Below are positions 16,547 to 27,506 of a DNA stretch of 64,000 nucleotides, piece after piece. Source of the DNA: Bhargavaea cecembensis (GTDB lineage Bacteria > Bacillota > Bacilli > Bacillales_A > Planococcaceae); contig NZ_LQNT01000001.1 in NCBI RefSeq assembly GCF_001619585.1, positions 372,001 to 436,000 on the forward strand, given 5' to 3'. The notes under the pieces were generated by a model. The model saw nothing but the letters and a program-made list of their open reading frames with translations. It ran no database searches and had not been told where the DNA came from. Each line of letters begins with the position of its first letter. Position 1 is the stretch's first letter. A program made the translations under genes and the position numbers.

Positions 16547-16882
16547 ATGTTGGATGATCAAATCCACGGCTTGCTCAGGAAAGAATACAAATATGCAGTC
16601 ATTAAGGTAGGTTCCGAAACAACAGCTATTCTGATTAACCGTAAAAGAAAAGTCGGGCTGAAAAAACGAGTGGCGGGCATGCTGCCGGTGTACGAATATG
16701 AAAAATGGGAAGAAGAACTGGACCGCTGGGAATACCGGCCGGTCGGCTTCAGAAACATCTTTTCGAAAAAGTTTATCCATACTACCATCGCCGTCTGCGT
16801 CGATGAAACGGAAAAAGTCGTCTACTGGCGTTACCTCAGGCCTGCAGAAAAAAAGCAGATGCCACTCTCACAGGTTCTGTGA
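16547..16882 (+). CDS. Hypothetical 111-residue protein, unrecognised
   Basis: ATG at 16547 behind AGGTGAT; earlier in-frame starts lack a ribosome-binding site. The product is soluble, mixed-charge and Lys/Arg-rich in its middle (ILINRKRKVGLKKRVAGML), then aromatic-rich (YEKWEEELDRWEYRPVGF), with a predicted beta-strand HTTIAVCVDETEKVVYWRYL near the end. No signal peptide, membrane helix or catalytic motif is seen. It sits between holA and rpsT, with its own promoter and terminators on both sides, and looks more AT-rich than its neighbours. I cannot assign a function. Confidence 0.7.
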   Translation: MLDDQIHGLLRKEYKYAVIKVGSETTAILINRKRKVGLKKRVAGMLPVYEYEKWEEELDRWEYRPVGFRNIFSKKFIHTTIAVCVDETEKVVYWRYLRPAEKKQMPLSQVL

Positions 16883-16913
16883 TTAACGAAACCTGATGGC
16901 ATGGCCAAGCCGC

Positions 16914-16972
16914 AAAACTCCCCGAAAATGCTTCGCATTTCTTAAGCGAAAGGATTTTCGGGGAGTTTTTTT
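16914..16972 (+). terminator. Strong terminator after the orphan gene
   Basis: ACTCCCCGAAAAT pairs with ATTTTCGGGGAGT, with a smaller inner stem TTCGC/GCGAA region, and is followed by TTTTTTTGC. Confidence 0.9.
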
Positions 16973-17022
16973 GCATACCAATCCGGAATAAGAAGAATTT
17001 CATGAGGCATAGTAGGGTTGTC

Positions 17023-17060
17023 CATAAAAAAACGCCCCGAATCCAGCAGGCCGGATCAGG
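17023..17060 (-). terminator. Terminator of rpsT
   Basis: On the minus strand CCTGATCC pairs imperfectly with GGATTCGGG and is followed by CGTTTTTTTATGG. It is convergent to the orphan gene terminator. Confidence 0.65.
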
Positions 17061-17082
17061 ACGGTCTTAAGCCAAGCATCGA

Positions 17083-17334
17083 TTACTGGGCTTTTTTCGT
17101 AAGGCGGGATTTTTGGCGGGCCACAGTGTTCTTGTGGATCAGCCCTTTGTTTGCCGCTTTGTCGAGTTTTTGGATCGCATCTTTCAGAAGCTCTTGTGCG
17201 TTCTCGTCATTGTTGGCAATCGCCGTTTCCGCTTTTTTCATCGCCGTACGCATCGCGGATTTCTGCGTTGCGTTTTGTGCGCTGACTGTTTCGTTCTGGC
17301 GGATTCGTTTAATCGCTTGTTTGCTGTTTGCCAA
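17083..17334 (-). CDS. rpsT: 30S ribosomal protein S20
   Basis: An 83-residue basic helical protein that binds 16S rRNA. The TTG at 17334 is taken as start: GGAGGTGA lies five bases before it and the product then begins MANSKQAIKRIRQNE like other S20 proteins. KSAMRTAMKKAE and LIHKNTVARQKSRL are the conserved stretches. A minor start codon for rpsT is common and fits autoregulation. It is a monocistronic unit, divergent from gpr. Confidence 0.95.
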   Translation of the reverse strand: MANSKQAIKRIRQNETVSAQNATQKSAMRTAMKKAETAIANNDENAQELLKDAIQKLDKAANKGLIHKNTVARQKSRLTKKAQ

Positions 17335-17369
17335 TGGATTCACCTCCATTCAAGGTCGGATCATGAAGC

Positions 17370-17386
17370 GGCCCGTCGTCCGGGCC
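17370..17386 (-). other. GC hairpin in the rpsT leader
   Basis: GGCCCG and CGGGCC with a five-base loop form a stable stem in the rpsT 5' leader, about 36 bases before the start codon. No U-tract follows, so it is not a terminator. It might serve S20 feedback, which is only an inference. Confidence 0.4.
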
Positions 17387-17407
17387 TGCCTTTATGCAAC
17401 AGACAAC

Positions 17408-17436
17408 ATTCTATCAAAACTGAAGGTTGATTGCAA
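17408..17436 (-). promoter_or_regulatory. SigA promoter for rpsT
   Basis: On the minus strand TTGCAA (17436-17431) and TAGAAT (17413-17408) with a 17-base spacer; TG-A before the -10 makes it extended. Confidence 0.7.
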
Positions 17437-17450
17437 TCAGGAAACGCAAA

Positions 17451-17478
17451 GAATATTCCCTTGACACCCGGGCATACT
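17451..17478 (+). promoter_or_regulatory. SigG/SigF-type forespore promoter for gpr
   Basis: GAATA (17451) and CATACT (17473) separated by 17 bases. This matches the known SigG consensus (GNATR and CATNHTA) except for the last base of the -10. B. subtilis gpr is known to use SigF and SigG. The predicted start is just before the gpr ribosome-binding site. Confidence 0.65.
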
Positions 17479-17496
17479 GATTTGGAGGTGAGCGAC

Positions 17497-18552
17497 ATGT
17501 TGCAATTCGGAAGGACGGACCTGCTTGACGAAACGGAAGAAATGGTCAGGCACCGAACCGAAAAGGACAAGGAAAAACTGAAAGAATCCAGTGGCATCGA
17601 CTTCCGCGAAAAGCGGAAGGGCCGTTTTATCGTGACGGAAATCCGTGTGGACGAAAATGGCGCAGAAAAAATCGGCAGAAAATCCGGCACCTATATTACT
17701 CTTACGGCTCCAGGCCTCACAGCCGATGATTCGGAAGGCTTCGTGGAACTGGAACAGCTATTGGCAGACAAACTGCGGGAGATGCATACACCGCTGGGCC
17801 TGCCTGAAAATCCAAAAGTGCTCGTCGTGGGACTCGGCAACCGTTCGGTTACGCCGGACGCGGTCGGTCCCTATGCCATCGACAGGCTTCAGGATGCCGT
17901 CCCGGCTTTTTATTCGGAGGATCCCGGCCTGATCGCCTACGCGGCGGGGGTGACCGGCCAGACAGGATTTGAGACCAGCGATTTTGTGAATGCCCTGGCA
18001 ACCAAAATCAGTCCCGACCTGATCATTGTTATTGATGCACTGGCGGCAAGAGACAGCAAGCGTCTGTGCAGGACCATCCAGCTGACGGACACCGGCATCC
18101 ATCCGGGATCCGGTGTCGGCAACGAACGGAAAGAGATCTCGAAGGAAGTCCTCGGAATTCCGGTGACTGCAATCGGTGTCCCGACGGTCGTGGACGGCCC
18201 TGTCATGGTGTCCGACGCGATTGAGTCGGTGTTTAACTACATCGCAGCTAAAATAGAAGAGAAAAATGCTCCTTCCTCCGCTCTTGCCGTCACGCCATGG
18301 CTTCACGACAAAACAAAAGAAACCGACAAAACGGTGCTCAAGCCGATTTTCGGAGAATGGTCCCAATGGTCGAAGGAAGATAAGCAGAAACTGTTCGAGG
18401 AAGTTCTTTCATCGGACGAGCAAAGCATGTTCGTCACGCCGAAGGAGACCGACACGTGGATTTTGCAGTACGCAACACTTGTATCGGCAGGCGTCGTGAA
18501 ATGGCTGTCGCCCGCAGCGCCCGGTTCTGAATCCCCTGCTTCCGCCATATAG
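17497..18552 (+). CDS. gpr: Germination protease GPR
   Basis: A 351-residue aspartic-type protease that degrades small acid-soluble spore proteins at germination. It is made as a zymogen in the forespore and autoprocesses. The ATG at 17497 has GGAGGTGAG upstream; the earlier frame overlaps the promoter. FGRTDLLDE near the N-terminus corresponds to the cleavage and propeptide region; VLVVGLGNRSVTPDAVGP and the DLIIVIDALAARDSKRL block with conserved Asp residues mark the catalytic core. Length is close to the usual 370. Confidence 0.93.
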   Translation: MLQFGRTDLLDETEEMVRHRTEKDKEKLKESSGIDFREKRKGRFIVTEIRVDENGAEKIGRKSGTYITLTAPGLTADDSEGFVELEQLLADKLREMHTPLGLPENPKVLVVGLGNRSVTPDAVGPYAIDRLQDAVPAFYSEDPGLIAYAAGVTGQTGFETSDFVNALATKISPDLIIVIDALAARDSKRLCRTIQLTDTGIHPGSGVGNERKEISKEVLGIPVTAIGVPTVVDGPVMVSDAIESVFNYIAAKIEEKNAPSSALAVTPWLHDKTKETDKTVLKPIFGEWSQWSKEDKQKLFEEVLSSDEQSMFVTPKETDTWILQYATLVSAGVVKWLSPAAPGSESPASAI

Positions 18553-18574
18553 TGCGGGAGGGGGGATTCTTTTG

Positions 18575-19393
18575 ATGAAGAAAAAGTGGCAGTTCTATAC
18601 ATGGCTCATCCTATTCCTGTTCCTTATGCCGTTCATCACGGTTAAGATCCCCGGCCTGCAGACGGATGTCCGTGAGGCCGCACCGGAATCAGGCAGGCTC
18701 GTCTACGCTGCCAACCTGTTTGACTTTGAGGTGGAGGAAGATGGGGAGCCTGCGGAACCGGGAGGAAACGGGAAGGCGCTGATGTACTTTACCCATTCCC
18801 ACGAAGCGTTTGCGCCGATTCTTCAGGCAAAGGAAGGGAAAACCGCCGTCTCGCACAGCAAGGAGAATATCATGAACCTCGGCGAGGCATTCAGTTCCCA
18901 CTTCGGAATGAACGGGATTACACTCGATGTCATGAATTATGACAACGCAGGCGAGATGAGCCGAAACGGAGTTCCGCACAGCCGCGCCTATAAGGCGATA
19001 AGGCCCTATGTGCAAAAGCAGATGCAGGCAGGAACCTATGATCTTGTCATGGACATCCACAGGGATTCCCTCGGCAGAAGCAAAACCACACTGGAGCATT
19101 CGGACGGGCTGTATGCAAAAGTTTATTTCGTCATCGGGGAAGATCATCGAGGCCATGAGGCAAACCGGCAATTGGCGGAAAGGATCTCGGCAAGGATGAA
19201 CGAACTCGTACCCGGCATTTCCAAGGGGATTTTCAGAAAAAGCGGCCACGGGGTCGACGGCATCTACAACCAGGACCTCGGTCCGAACGTGCTGCTGATC
19301 GAGATGGGCGGGACGGAAAATACGGAGGAAGAGCTTAACCGGACAGCAGCCATAGTAGCAAAAGCCTCGGCGCAGGTGCTGGCAGGAGAGTAA
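18575..19393 (+). CDS. spoIIP: Stage II sporulation protein P
   Basis: A 272-residue amidase and endopeptidase that strips septal peptidoglycan with SpoIID and SpoIIM during engulfment. One N-terminal membrane segment lies at about 7-26. The zinc amidase motifs FTHSHEAF (about 78-85), DIHRDSLGR (about 163-171) and LIEMGGTENTEEE near the end are intact. It is much shorter than the roughly 400-residue B. subtilis protein; the shortening is in the linker between membrane helix and catalytic domain. The ATG at 18575 (TTG at 18572 is possible) follows a GGAGGGGGG site. It follows gpr by 22 bases. Confidence 0.93.
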   Translation: MKKKWQFYTWLILFLFLMPFITVKIPGLQTDVREAAPESGRLVYAANLFDFEVEEDGEPAEPGGNGKALMYFTHSHEAFAPILQAKEGKTAVSHSKENIMNLGEAFSSHFGMNGITLDVMNYDNAGEMSRNGVPHSRAYKAIRPYVQKQMQAGTYDLVMDIHRDSLGRSKTTLEHSDGLYAKVYFVIGEDHRGHEANRQLAERISARMNELVPGISKGIFRKSGHGVDGIYNQDLGPNVLLIEMGGTENTEEELNRTAAIVAKASAQVLAGE

Positions 19394-19432
19394 CCGTCAG
19401 GCAAAAACAATGGCTTTCTCATACTGCCCCGA

Positions 19433-19461
19433 TTGAATCATGTTTTGTCCACTGTTATAAT
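19433..19461 (+). promoter_or_regulatory. SigA promoter for lepA-hemW
   Basis: TTGAAT (19433) and TATAAT (19456) with a 17-base spacer and an upstream TG-T, so it is both -35/-10 and extended. It is among the best promoters in the window. Confidence 0.8.
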
Positions 19462-19490
19462 TCAAACTAGTTTACAGAGGAGTGGACAAC

Positions 19491-21320
19491 ATGAATCGCG
19501 AAGAACGACTTGCACGGCGGGACCACATCCGGAATTTCTCGATCATCGCCCACATTGATCACGGGAAATCCACGCTGGCCGACCGAATTTTGGAGAAAAC
19601 TGAAACCCTGACCTCACGGGAGATGAAAGACCAGCTCCTCGACTCGATGGACCTGGAGCGTGAGCGGGGCATCACGATCAAACTGAATGCCATCCAGCTG
19701 AAATACAAGGCGAAAGACGGTGAAGAATATATTCTTCACCTCATTGATACACCCGGGCACGTCGACTTTACTTATGAAGTTTCACGGAGTCTGGCTGCAT
19801 GTGAAGGGGCCATACTTGTCGTTGATGCGGCACAGGGAATCGAGGCCCAGACGCTGGCAAACGTGTATCTGGCGCTTGACAACGACCTGGAGATCCTGCC
19901 GGTCATCAACAAGATCGACCTTCCTGCTGCAGACCCGGAGCGGGTCAAGCAGGAGATTGAAGATGTGATCGGGTTGGATGCTTCCGAAGCCGTCCATGCT
20001 TCAGCCAAAGCGGGAATCGGCATCGAAGAGATCATTGAACAAGTTGTAGAAAAAGTACCGGCACCGACCGGAGATCCGGAAGCGCCTCTGAAGGCACTCA
20101 TTTTCGATTCTCTTTATGATCAGTACCGGGGCGTCGTCGCCTACATCCGGATTGTCGAAGGGACGGTAAAGCCCGGGGACAAGATCCGCATGATGGCGAC
20201 CGGAAAGGAATTCGAAGTCGTGGAGGCAGGCGTCTTCACGCCAAAAGCCACTAAACGCGACGAACTGACCGTTGGCGATGTCGGCTACCTGACAGCGGCG
20301 ATCAAAAATGTGGGGGACACCCGAGTGGGGGATACCATCACACTCGCCTCGAATCCGGCGGATGAACCTCTCCCGGGATACCGGAAGCTTAATCCGATGG
20401 TTTTCTGCGGGCTTTATCCGATTGATACGGCCAAGTACAATGACTTGCGGGAAGCACTGGAGAAGCTGGAACTGAATGATTCTGCGCTGACCTATGAGGC
20501 GGAAACATCCCAGGCGCTCGGTTTCGGCTTCCGCTGCGGATTTCTCGGCCTGCTCCACATGGAGATCATCCAGGAGCGGATCGAGCGTGAATTCAAGATC
20601 GACCTCATCACCACCGCACCAAGTGTTATTTATGATGTCGTCATGACGGACGAATCCGTCCTGAAGGTGGACAACCCGTCGCTGATGCCGGATCCTCAGA
20701 AAATCGAAGAGGTCCAGGAACCGTATGTCAAAGCTTCCATCATGGTTCCGAACGATTACGTCGGGGCTGTCATGGAACTGTGCCAGCGGAAGCGCGGCCA
20801 CTTTATGACGATGGATTATCTGGATTCGACTCGGGTCAACATCATCTATGAGATCCCGCTGTCCGAAATCGTTTATGACTTCTTTGATCAGCTGAAGTCC
20901 CATACAAAAGGGTATGCATCGTTCGACTATGAACTGATCGGGTACCGTCCGAGCAAGCTGGTGAAGATGGATATCCTCCTGAACGCCGAGAAAGTGGATG
21001 CACTCAGCTTTATCGTCCACCGGGACTTCGCCTATGAGCGGGGCAAGGCGATTGTGGAAAAGCTCAAGGAACTTATCCCGAGGCAACAGTTTGAAGTGCC
21101 CGTACAGGCGGCCATCGGAAACAAGATCGTGGCGCGCTCGACAATCAAGTCCATGGGCAAAAACGTCCTTGCCAAATGTTACGGCGGCGACATTTCCCGT
21201 AAACGGAAGCTTCTGGAGAAGCAGAAAGCCGGGAAAAAGCGAATGAAGCAGGTCGGCTCGGTCGAAGTGCCGCAGGAAGCCTTCATGGCCGTCCTCAGCA
21301 TGGACGAGGACAAATCCTAA
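19491..21320 (+). CDS. lepA: Elongation factor 4 (LepA)
   Basis: A 609-residue ribosome-associated GTPase. G1 is AHIDHGKST near residues 18-26, the switch has [16 protein letters not shown]3 is DTPGHVDF and G4 is NKID. The EF-G-like domains are followed by the LepA-specific C-terminal domain with [39 protein letters not shown]. The ATG at 19491 is used, with AGAGGAG eight bases upstream. Length matches the family. Confidence 0.97.
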   Translation: MNREERLARRDHIRNFSIIAHIDHGKSTLADRILEKTETLTSREMKDQLLDSMDLERERGITIKLNAIQLKYKAKDGEEYILHLIDTPGHVDFTYEVSRSLAACEGAILVVDAAQGIEAQTLANVYLALDNDLEILPVINKIDLPAADPERVKQEIEDVIGLDASEAVHASAKAGIGIEEIIEQVVEKVPAPTGDPEAPLKALIFDSLYDQYRGVVAYIRIVEGTVKPGDKIRMMATGKEFEVVEAGVFTPKATKRDELTVGDVGYLTAAIKNVGDTRVGDTITLASNPADEPLPGYRKLNPMVFCGLYPIDTAKYNDLREALEKLELNDSALTYEAETSQALGFGFRCGFLGLLHMEIIQERIEREFKIDLITTAPSVIYDVVMTDESVLKVDNPSLMPDPQKIEEVQEPYVKASIMVPNDYVGAVMELCQRKRGHFMTMDYLDSTRVNIIYEIPLSEIVYDFFDQLKSHTKGYASFDYELIGYRPSKLVKMDILLNAEKVDALSFIVHRDFAYERGKAIVEKLKELIPRQQFEVPVQAAIGNKIVARSTIKSMGKNVLAKCYGGDISRKRKLLEKQKAGKKRMKQVGSVEVPQEAFMAVLSMDEDKS

Positions 21321-21326
21321 CACCGG

Positions 21327-21351
21327 AAAAGGAGGCGGCCGCCTCCTTTTT
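21327..21351 (+). terminator. Terminator between lepA and hemW
   Basis: GGAGGC-GGCC-GCCTCC, a perfect palindrome followed by TTTTTC and preceded by AAAA. The short stem may allow read-through to hemW 24 bases later. Confidence 0.65.
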
Positions 21352-21374
21352 CGCATGAAAGAAGGAAATCCATC

Positions 21375-22514
21375 ATGACAGACGGTCTCTATATCCATAT
21401 CCCTTTCTGCCATCAGATCTGCTTTTACTGTGATTTTAACAAAGTGTTTTTCAAAAATCAGCCGGTTGATGAATACATTGACTGCCTTGGCGAAGAATTA
21501 AGGATGATGAGCGGGGAAGGGATATTCGGCAGCAGCGGGCCGCTTACCATCTTCCTGGGCGGCGGGACCCCGACAGCCCTTGAAGACCGGCAGCTGGAAA
21601 AGCTTTTTGCCCATATTGATAGCGCCGTCCCCAAAGACCGCCTGATCGAGTTTTCCACTGAAGCCAATCCCGATGAACTCACCCCGGACAAGCTTGCCAT
21701 CCTTTGGGAAAACGGAGTCAGGAGGCTAAGCATCGGTGTGCAGTCATTCGACGCCGGACTCCTGGAACGGCTGGGCCGCACCCACAGCCCGAATGATGCG
21801 GAGCGCGTCGTCCGGCAGGCCCGGGAAGCGGGTTTTGAAAATCTCAGCATCGACCTGATGTACGGACTGCCCGAACAGACAATGGCACAGTGGGAAGACA
21901 CACTCGACCGTGCTCTTTCGCTCGGACTCCCGCACTACTCAGCCTATTCACTGATCGTGGAGCCCAAAACGATCTTCTATAACCTGATGAACAAAGATCT
22001 GCTGCCGCTGCCCGGCGAAGACCTGGAAGCGGATATGTTCCTGAAGCTGATGGAACGTATGTCGGCATCAGACCTAAAACAGTACGAAATCAGCAACTTT
22101 GCCAAAGAAGGCTATGAATCGGTCCACAACAAGCTCTACTGGCAGAATCGTTCCTACGCCGGCGCCGGAGCGGGTGCGCATGGATATGCAGGCGGCATCC
22201 GATACTCCAATCATGGTCCGCTCAAGAAATACATGAATGCAGTCGGGGAGGGCCGCCGTCCGATTTTTGAGCAACACCAAGTGACTGCAAGTGAAGAGAT
22301 GGAAGAGGAGATGTTCCTCGGTCTCCGCATGACAGAAGGTGTTCGCTTTGACGCATTCAGGGAGCGGTTCGGCAAGGAACTGAAAGAGGTATACGGCTCC
22401 CAGATCCGTGAACTCTCAGACCAGGGCCTGCTCGCGGCAGACGGAGAATCCGTCCGTCTTACGAGGAAGGGCATTTTCCTGGGCAATGAAGTGTTCCAGG
22501 AGTTCCTCGGATAA
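21375..22514 (+). CDS. hemW: Radical SAM heme chaperone HemW
   Basis: A 379-residue radical SAM protein. The iron-sulfur motif CHQICFYC is at residues 12-19, followed by LGGGTPTAL and IGVQSFD. It is shorter than true HemN and lacks the extra N-terminal segment, so HemW (heme delivery to respiratory enzymes) is the better name than coproporphyrinogen dehydrogenase. AAGGAAA precedes the ATG. It lies between lepA and hrcA as in other Bacillales. Confidence 0.93.
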   Translation: MTDGLYIHIPFCHQICFYCDFNKVFFKNQPVDEYIDCLGEELRMMSGEGIFGSSGPLTIFLGGGTPTALEDRQLEKLFAHIDSAVPKDRLIEFSTEANPDELTPDKLAILWENGVRRLSIGVQSFDAGLLERLGRTHSPNDAERVVRQAREAGFENLSIDLMYGLPEQTMAQWEDTLDRALSLGLPHYSAYSLIVEPKTIFYNLMNKDLLPLPGEDLEADMFLKLMERMSASDLKQYEISNFAKEGYESVHNKLYWQNRSYAGAGAGAHGYAGGIRYSNHGPLKKYMNAVGEGRRPIFEQHQVTASEEMEEEMFLGLRMTEGVRFDAFRERFGKELKEVYGSQIRELSDQGLLAADGESVRLTRKGIFLGNEVFQEFLG

Positions 22515-22528
22515 CGCACGCAGTTTGA

Positions 22529-22557
22529 TTGACGGACGGAATGGCTTTTGATAAATT
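22529..22557 (+). promoter_or_regulatory. SigA promoter of the hrcA-grpE-dnaK operon
   Basis: TTGACG (22529) and TAAATT (22552) with a 17-base spacer. The predicted start lies at or just before the CIRCE element. Confidence 0.65.
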
Positions 22558-22566
22558 GGGTATATA

Positions 22567-22593
22567 TTAGCACTCGATAAAACGGAGTGCTAA
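22567..22593 (+). promoter_or_regulatory. CIRCE operator bound by HrcA
   Basis: TTAGCACTC-N9-GAGTGCTAA, a perfect copy of the consensus. It overlaps the transcription start and 5' leader of hrcA. The window contains only this copy; a second would be expected at groESL, outside. Confidence 0.97.
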
Positions 22594-22607
22594 CAGAGGT
22601 GATGATC

Positions 22608-23636
22608 TTGCTGACAGAGCGCCAATTGCATATTCTGCAAGCGATCGTCGACGGGTTTATCCGGTCGGCCCAGCCTGTCGGATCGCGCCAACTATCCAAA
22701 CTTGAAACGGTGCCGTTCAGCGCGGCGACTATCCGGAATGATATGGCAGACCTTGAGGAACTCGGTCTTCTGGAAAAGACGCATACATCCTCGGGAAGGG
22801 TGCCCTCCGAGAAGGGATACCGCTTTTATGTGGACCATCTGCTGAGAACCAGAAGCTTGGAAAGGACGGACCTTGAGCGGATACGCTCCATCTTTGACGA
22901 CCGGCTGCTGGAGACGGAACTGATTATCCGGAAGACTGCCGACATCTTGTCCGAACTGACGTCCTATACGTCCGTTCTGCTCGGCCCGGATGTCGGTCAG
23001 CACAAGGTGAAACGGTTCCAGATTATCCCCCTGTCCGATGACTATGCGGTTGCAATCATCGTCACGGACGGCGGCCACGTCGAACACCGGAATTTCCACA
23101 TACCGGAGGAGATTCATCCTTCCGACATCGAACGGATGGTGAATATCCTCAATGAGCACTTGGTCGGCATTCCGCTCCATGAGATCGACCGGCGGATGCA
23201 GACCGAGATCTCAGGCATATTCCGCCGCCATGTCGGCCGGTACGGCGAGCTGTTCAAGTCGTTCCGCGAGTCGATCAGTGCCACGAATGAGGAAGAGCGC
23301 CTGTTCTTCGGCGGCCGTATGAACATGCTGACCCAGCCGGAATTCAATAATCCCGAAAAGGCGCGCCAGGTCATGCACTATATGGAAGACGAACCGCTTG
23401 CCGCGCTGCTGTTCGATCTCGGCGCTGATGGGATCCATATCCGCATCGGCTCTGAGAACGGCCACCTGGCCATGGAAGATTGCAGTGTCATCACTGCTTC
23501 TTATACAGCGGGAGAGGGAAGAAAGGGCGCGATCGCCATTGTCGGTCCGACAAGGATGGACTATGCGCGGGTCGTGTCCGTACTCGACTACATGAGCCGG
23601 GGACTCTCCCGTGAATTGGGCCGGCATCTCAAATGA
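22608..23636 (+). CDS. hrcA: Heat-inducible transcription repressor HrcA
   Basis: A 342-residue repressor of class I heat-shock genes that binds CIRCE and is kept active by GroEL. The TTG at 22608 gives MLTERQLHILQ, aligning exactly with B. subtilis HrcA; AGAGGTGAT precedes it. An upstream frame starting at 22587 would run through CIRCE. The winged helix holds SAATIRNDMADLEELGLLEKTHTSSGRVPSEKGYR-type residues (about 40-75), followed by the GAF-like and dimerisation domains. Confidence 0.95.
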   Translation: MLTERQLHILQAIVDGFIRSAQPVGSRQLSKLETVPFSAATIRNDMADLEELGLLEKTHTSSGRVPSEKGYRFYVDHLLRTRSLERTDLERIRSIFDDRLLETELIIRKTADILSELTSYTSVLLGPDVGQHKVKRFQIIPLSDDYAVAIIVTDGGHVEHRNFHIPEEIHPSDIERMVNILNEHLVGIPLHEIDRRMQTEISGIFRRHVGRYGELFKSFRESISATNEEERLFFGGRMNMLTQPEFNNPEKARQVMHYMEDEPLAALLFDLGADGIHIRIGSENGHLAMEDCSVITASYTAGEGRKGAIAIVGPTRMDYARVVSVLDYMSRGLSRELGRHLK

Positions 23637-23687
23637 TGTCTCCCAAACAACACAACGGTTAGTATGAGAGTTTGGAGGAGTTTTTTC

Positions 23688-24284
23688 GTGTCCAATGATC
23701 AAAACAAAGAGATGAATGAAGAGAACGTCAAGACGGCTGCGGTTGAGGGAGAAAACCTGGCTGAGGAAGCCAGCACTTCAGAAGCTGAAGCCACGGCGGT
23801 TGAAGGGGCAGAGCAGGAAAACGAAGGTAAAACCGACTCCCGCATTGCCGAACTGGAAGAAGAGCTGGATCAGAAAGAAGACAGGTATCTTCGTCTGCTC
23901 TCAGATTTTGAAAACTACAAGCGCCGGTCAGCTGCGGACATGCAGGCTTCCGAAAAATACCGTTCTCAGCGGCTAATGCTTGAACTGCTGCCGGTACTGG
24001 ACAACTTCGGCCGTGCGTTTGATGCGGAAGTGAAGTCCGAAGATGCGCTTGCCCTCAAAAAAGGCATGGAGATGATCTACCAATCCTTCAAGTCCGCCAT
24101 GGAAAAGGAAGGGCTCGAGGAGATCGAGGCGGAAGGCAAGGAGTTTGATCCGAACTTCCACCATGCCGTCATGCAGGGCCAGGACGACTCCAAGCCGTCC
24201 AATACCGTTTTGGAGGAACTCCAGAAAGGGTATATGCTGAAGGATCGGATCCTGCGTCCTTCGATGGTAAAAGTAAACGAATAA
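23688..24284 (+). CDS. grpE: Nucleotide exchange factor GrpE
   Basis: A 198-residue DnaK cochaperone. An acidic, disordered N-terminal part (about 1-60) precedes a long coiled coil with YLRLLSDFENYKRRS, then a beta domain with EFDPNFHHAVMQG and ending KGYMLKDRILRPSMVKV. The GTG at 23688 has GGAGGAG seven bases upstream; the earlier frame covers that site. Confidence 0.95.
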   Translation: MSNDQNKEMNEENVKTAAVEGENLAEEASTSEAEATAVEGAEQENEGKTDSRIAELEEELDQKEDRYLRLLSDFENYKRRSAADMQASEKYRSQRLMLELLPVLDNFGRAFDAEVKSEDALALKKGMEMIYQSFKSAMEKEGLEEIEAEGKEFDPNFHHAVMQGQDDSKPSNTVLEELQKGYMLKDRILRPSMVKVNE

Positions 24285-24330
24285 ATGAATAAACAACTTG
24301 CATAAATGCTTCACGATGCATTGATTTTAG

Positions 24331-26172
<1,842 letters not shown>

Positions 26173-26183
26173 TCCGCCCTCGG

Positions 26184-26219
26184 AAAAGCCAAAGTCGGTG
26201 TTTCGGCTTTGGCTTTTCT
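26184..26219 (+). terminator. Terminator after dnaK
   Basis: AAAAGCCAAAG pairs with CTTTGGCTTTT around a 12-base loop that can itself pair in part. It ends the CIRCE-controlled transcript before dnaJ. Confidence 0.85.
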
Positions 26220-26289
26220 ACTGTTTAAAGCCGTGCGTCGGGATATGAACAGATTCCGAAGGGGCGGCAGTGCTGTCATCTTAACGTTT

Positions 26290-26318
26290 TTGAAAGACCA
26301 TTTTCCGCATGGTACAAT
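26290..26318 (+). promoter_or_regulatory. SigA promoter for dnaJ-prmA-rsmE-mtaB
   Basis: TTGAAA (26290) and TACAAT (26313) with a 17-base spacer, and TG-G before the -10. No CIRCE lies nearby. Confidence 0.75.
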
Positions 26319-26350
26319 GATTGTCATGTAAGGGAGTCAGGAGTGAGACT

Positions 26351-27490
26351 ATGAGCAAGCGTGATTACTATGAAGTGCTTGGTATCACGAAATCTGCAAG
26401 TAAAGATGAAATCAAGAAAGCGTACAGGCAACTGTCCAAGAAATATCACCCGGACCTGAACAAAGAAGAAGGGTCCGATGAAAAGTTCAAGGAAATTGCC
26501 GAAGCCTATGAAGTCCTGAGTGACGAAAGCAAGCGTGCCCGTTATGATCAGTTCGGTCATGCCGATGCAGCGGGCGGTTTCGGCGGGGGCGGATTCGGCG
26601 GCGGAGGATTCAGCGGCGGTGCCGCAGGATTCGACTTTGACGATATTCTGAACACCTTCTTTGGAGGCGGCGGCAGACGGCGCGATCCGAATGCGCCACG
26701 CCAGGGCGCGGACCTCTCCTATACGATGACGATCGACTTCATGGATGCCGTTTTCGGCAAGGAAACAGAAATTGATGTCAATAAGGAAGAGACCTGTGAC
26801 ACCTGCGGCGGCGACGGAGCCAAGCCGGGCACGAGCGTCAGCACCTGCTCGGAGTGCGGGGGCTCAGGACAGGTGAGCGTCACGCAGACGACGCCGTTCG
26901 GCCAGATGGTCAACCGCCGGCCATGCGCGAACTGCCAGGGCACAGGGAAAATCATCCCGGAGAAATGCTCCGAATGCCACGGTGCGGGCCGTGTTACTAA
27001 ACGCAAACGAATCAAGATCAACATCCCGGCTGGCGTCGAGGACGGCCAGCAGCTGCGCGTTTCCGGCCAGGGCGAACCCGGCGTAAACGGCGGGCCGGCA
27101 GGCGACCTTTACGTGGAATTCCGTGTGCGGCCGCATGAGCGCTTTGTCCGCGAAGGCGACGACATCCTTCTGGAACTTCGGGTCAACTTTGCACAGGCAT
27201 CCCTCGGGGATGAAGTTGAGGTCCCGACTGTACACGGCAAGGTCAAGCTGAAGATTCCTGCCGGAACACAGACGGGAACCACGTTCCGCCTGAAGGGCAA
27301 AGGCGTTCCGAACGTCCATGGATACGGGACGGGCGACCAGCACGTCATCATCAAGCTCGTCACCCCGACGAAGATGACCGAAAAGCAGAAACAGCTGATG
27401 CGGGACTTTGCCGCTGTCAGCGGAGATGTTCCGGACGAATATCAAAGTTCGCTTTTTGATCGTCTGAAGCGTACATTCAAGGGTGACTGA
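26351..27490 (+). CDS. dnaJ: Molecular chaperone DnaJ
   Basis: A 379-residue type I Hsp40. J domain at 1-70 with the HPD motif (YHPDLN), then a G/F-rich region (about 75-110, [13 protein letters not shown]), a zinc domain with four Cys repeats (CDTCGG, CSECGG, CANCQG, CSECHG) and the C-terminal client-binding domains. The ATG at 26351 has GGAGTGAG upstream; an in-frame start ten codons earlier would overlap that site. Confidence 0.96.
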   Translation: MSKRDYYEVLGITKSASKDEIKKAYRQLSKKYHPDLNKEEGSDEKFKEIAEAYEVLSDESKRARYDQFGHADAAGGFGGGGFGGGGFSGGAAGFDFDDILNTFFGGGGRRRDPNAPRQGADLSYTMTIDFMDAVFGKETEIDVNKEETCDTCGGDGAKPGTSVSTCSECGGSGQVSVTQTTPFGQMVNRRPCANCQGTGKIIPEKCSECHGAGRVTKRKRIKINIPAGVEDGQQLRVSGQGEPGVNGGPAGDLYVEFRVRPHERFVREGDDILLELRVNFAQASLGDEVEVPTVHGKVKLKIPAGTQTGTTFRLKGKGVPNVHGYGTGDQHVIIKLVTPTKMTEKQKQLMRDFAAVSGDVPDEYQSSLFDRLKRTFKGD

Positions 27491-27506
27491 AAGGGCGGAT
27501 ATTTAC

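Noticed and set aside
17461-17466. TTGACA before gpr as a SigA -35
   Set aside because: At 17 bases downstream there is only the ribosome-binding region, no -10. The SigG-type pair fits both sequence and biology.
20001-21413. A 470-codon open frame antisense to lepA
   Set aside because: It mirrors the lepA codon pattern, has no ribosome-binding site or homology, and lepA is strongly conserved. High GC makes such antisense frames common.
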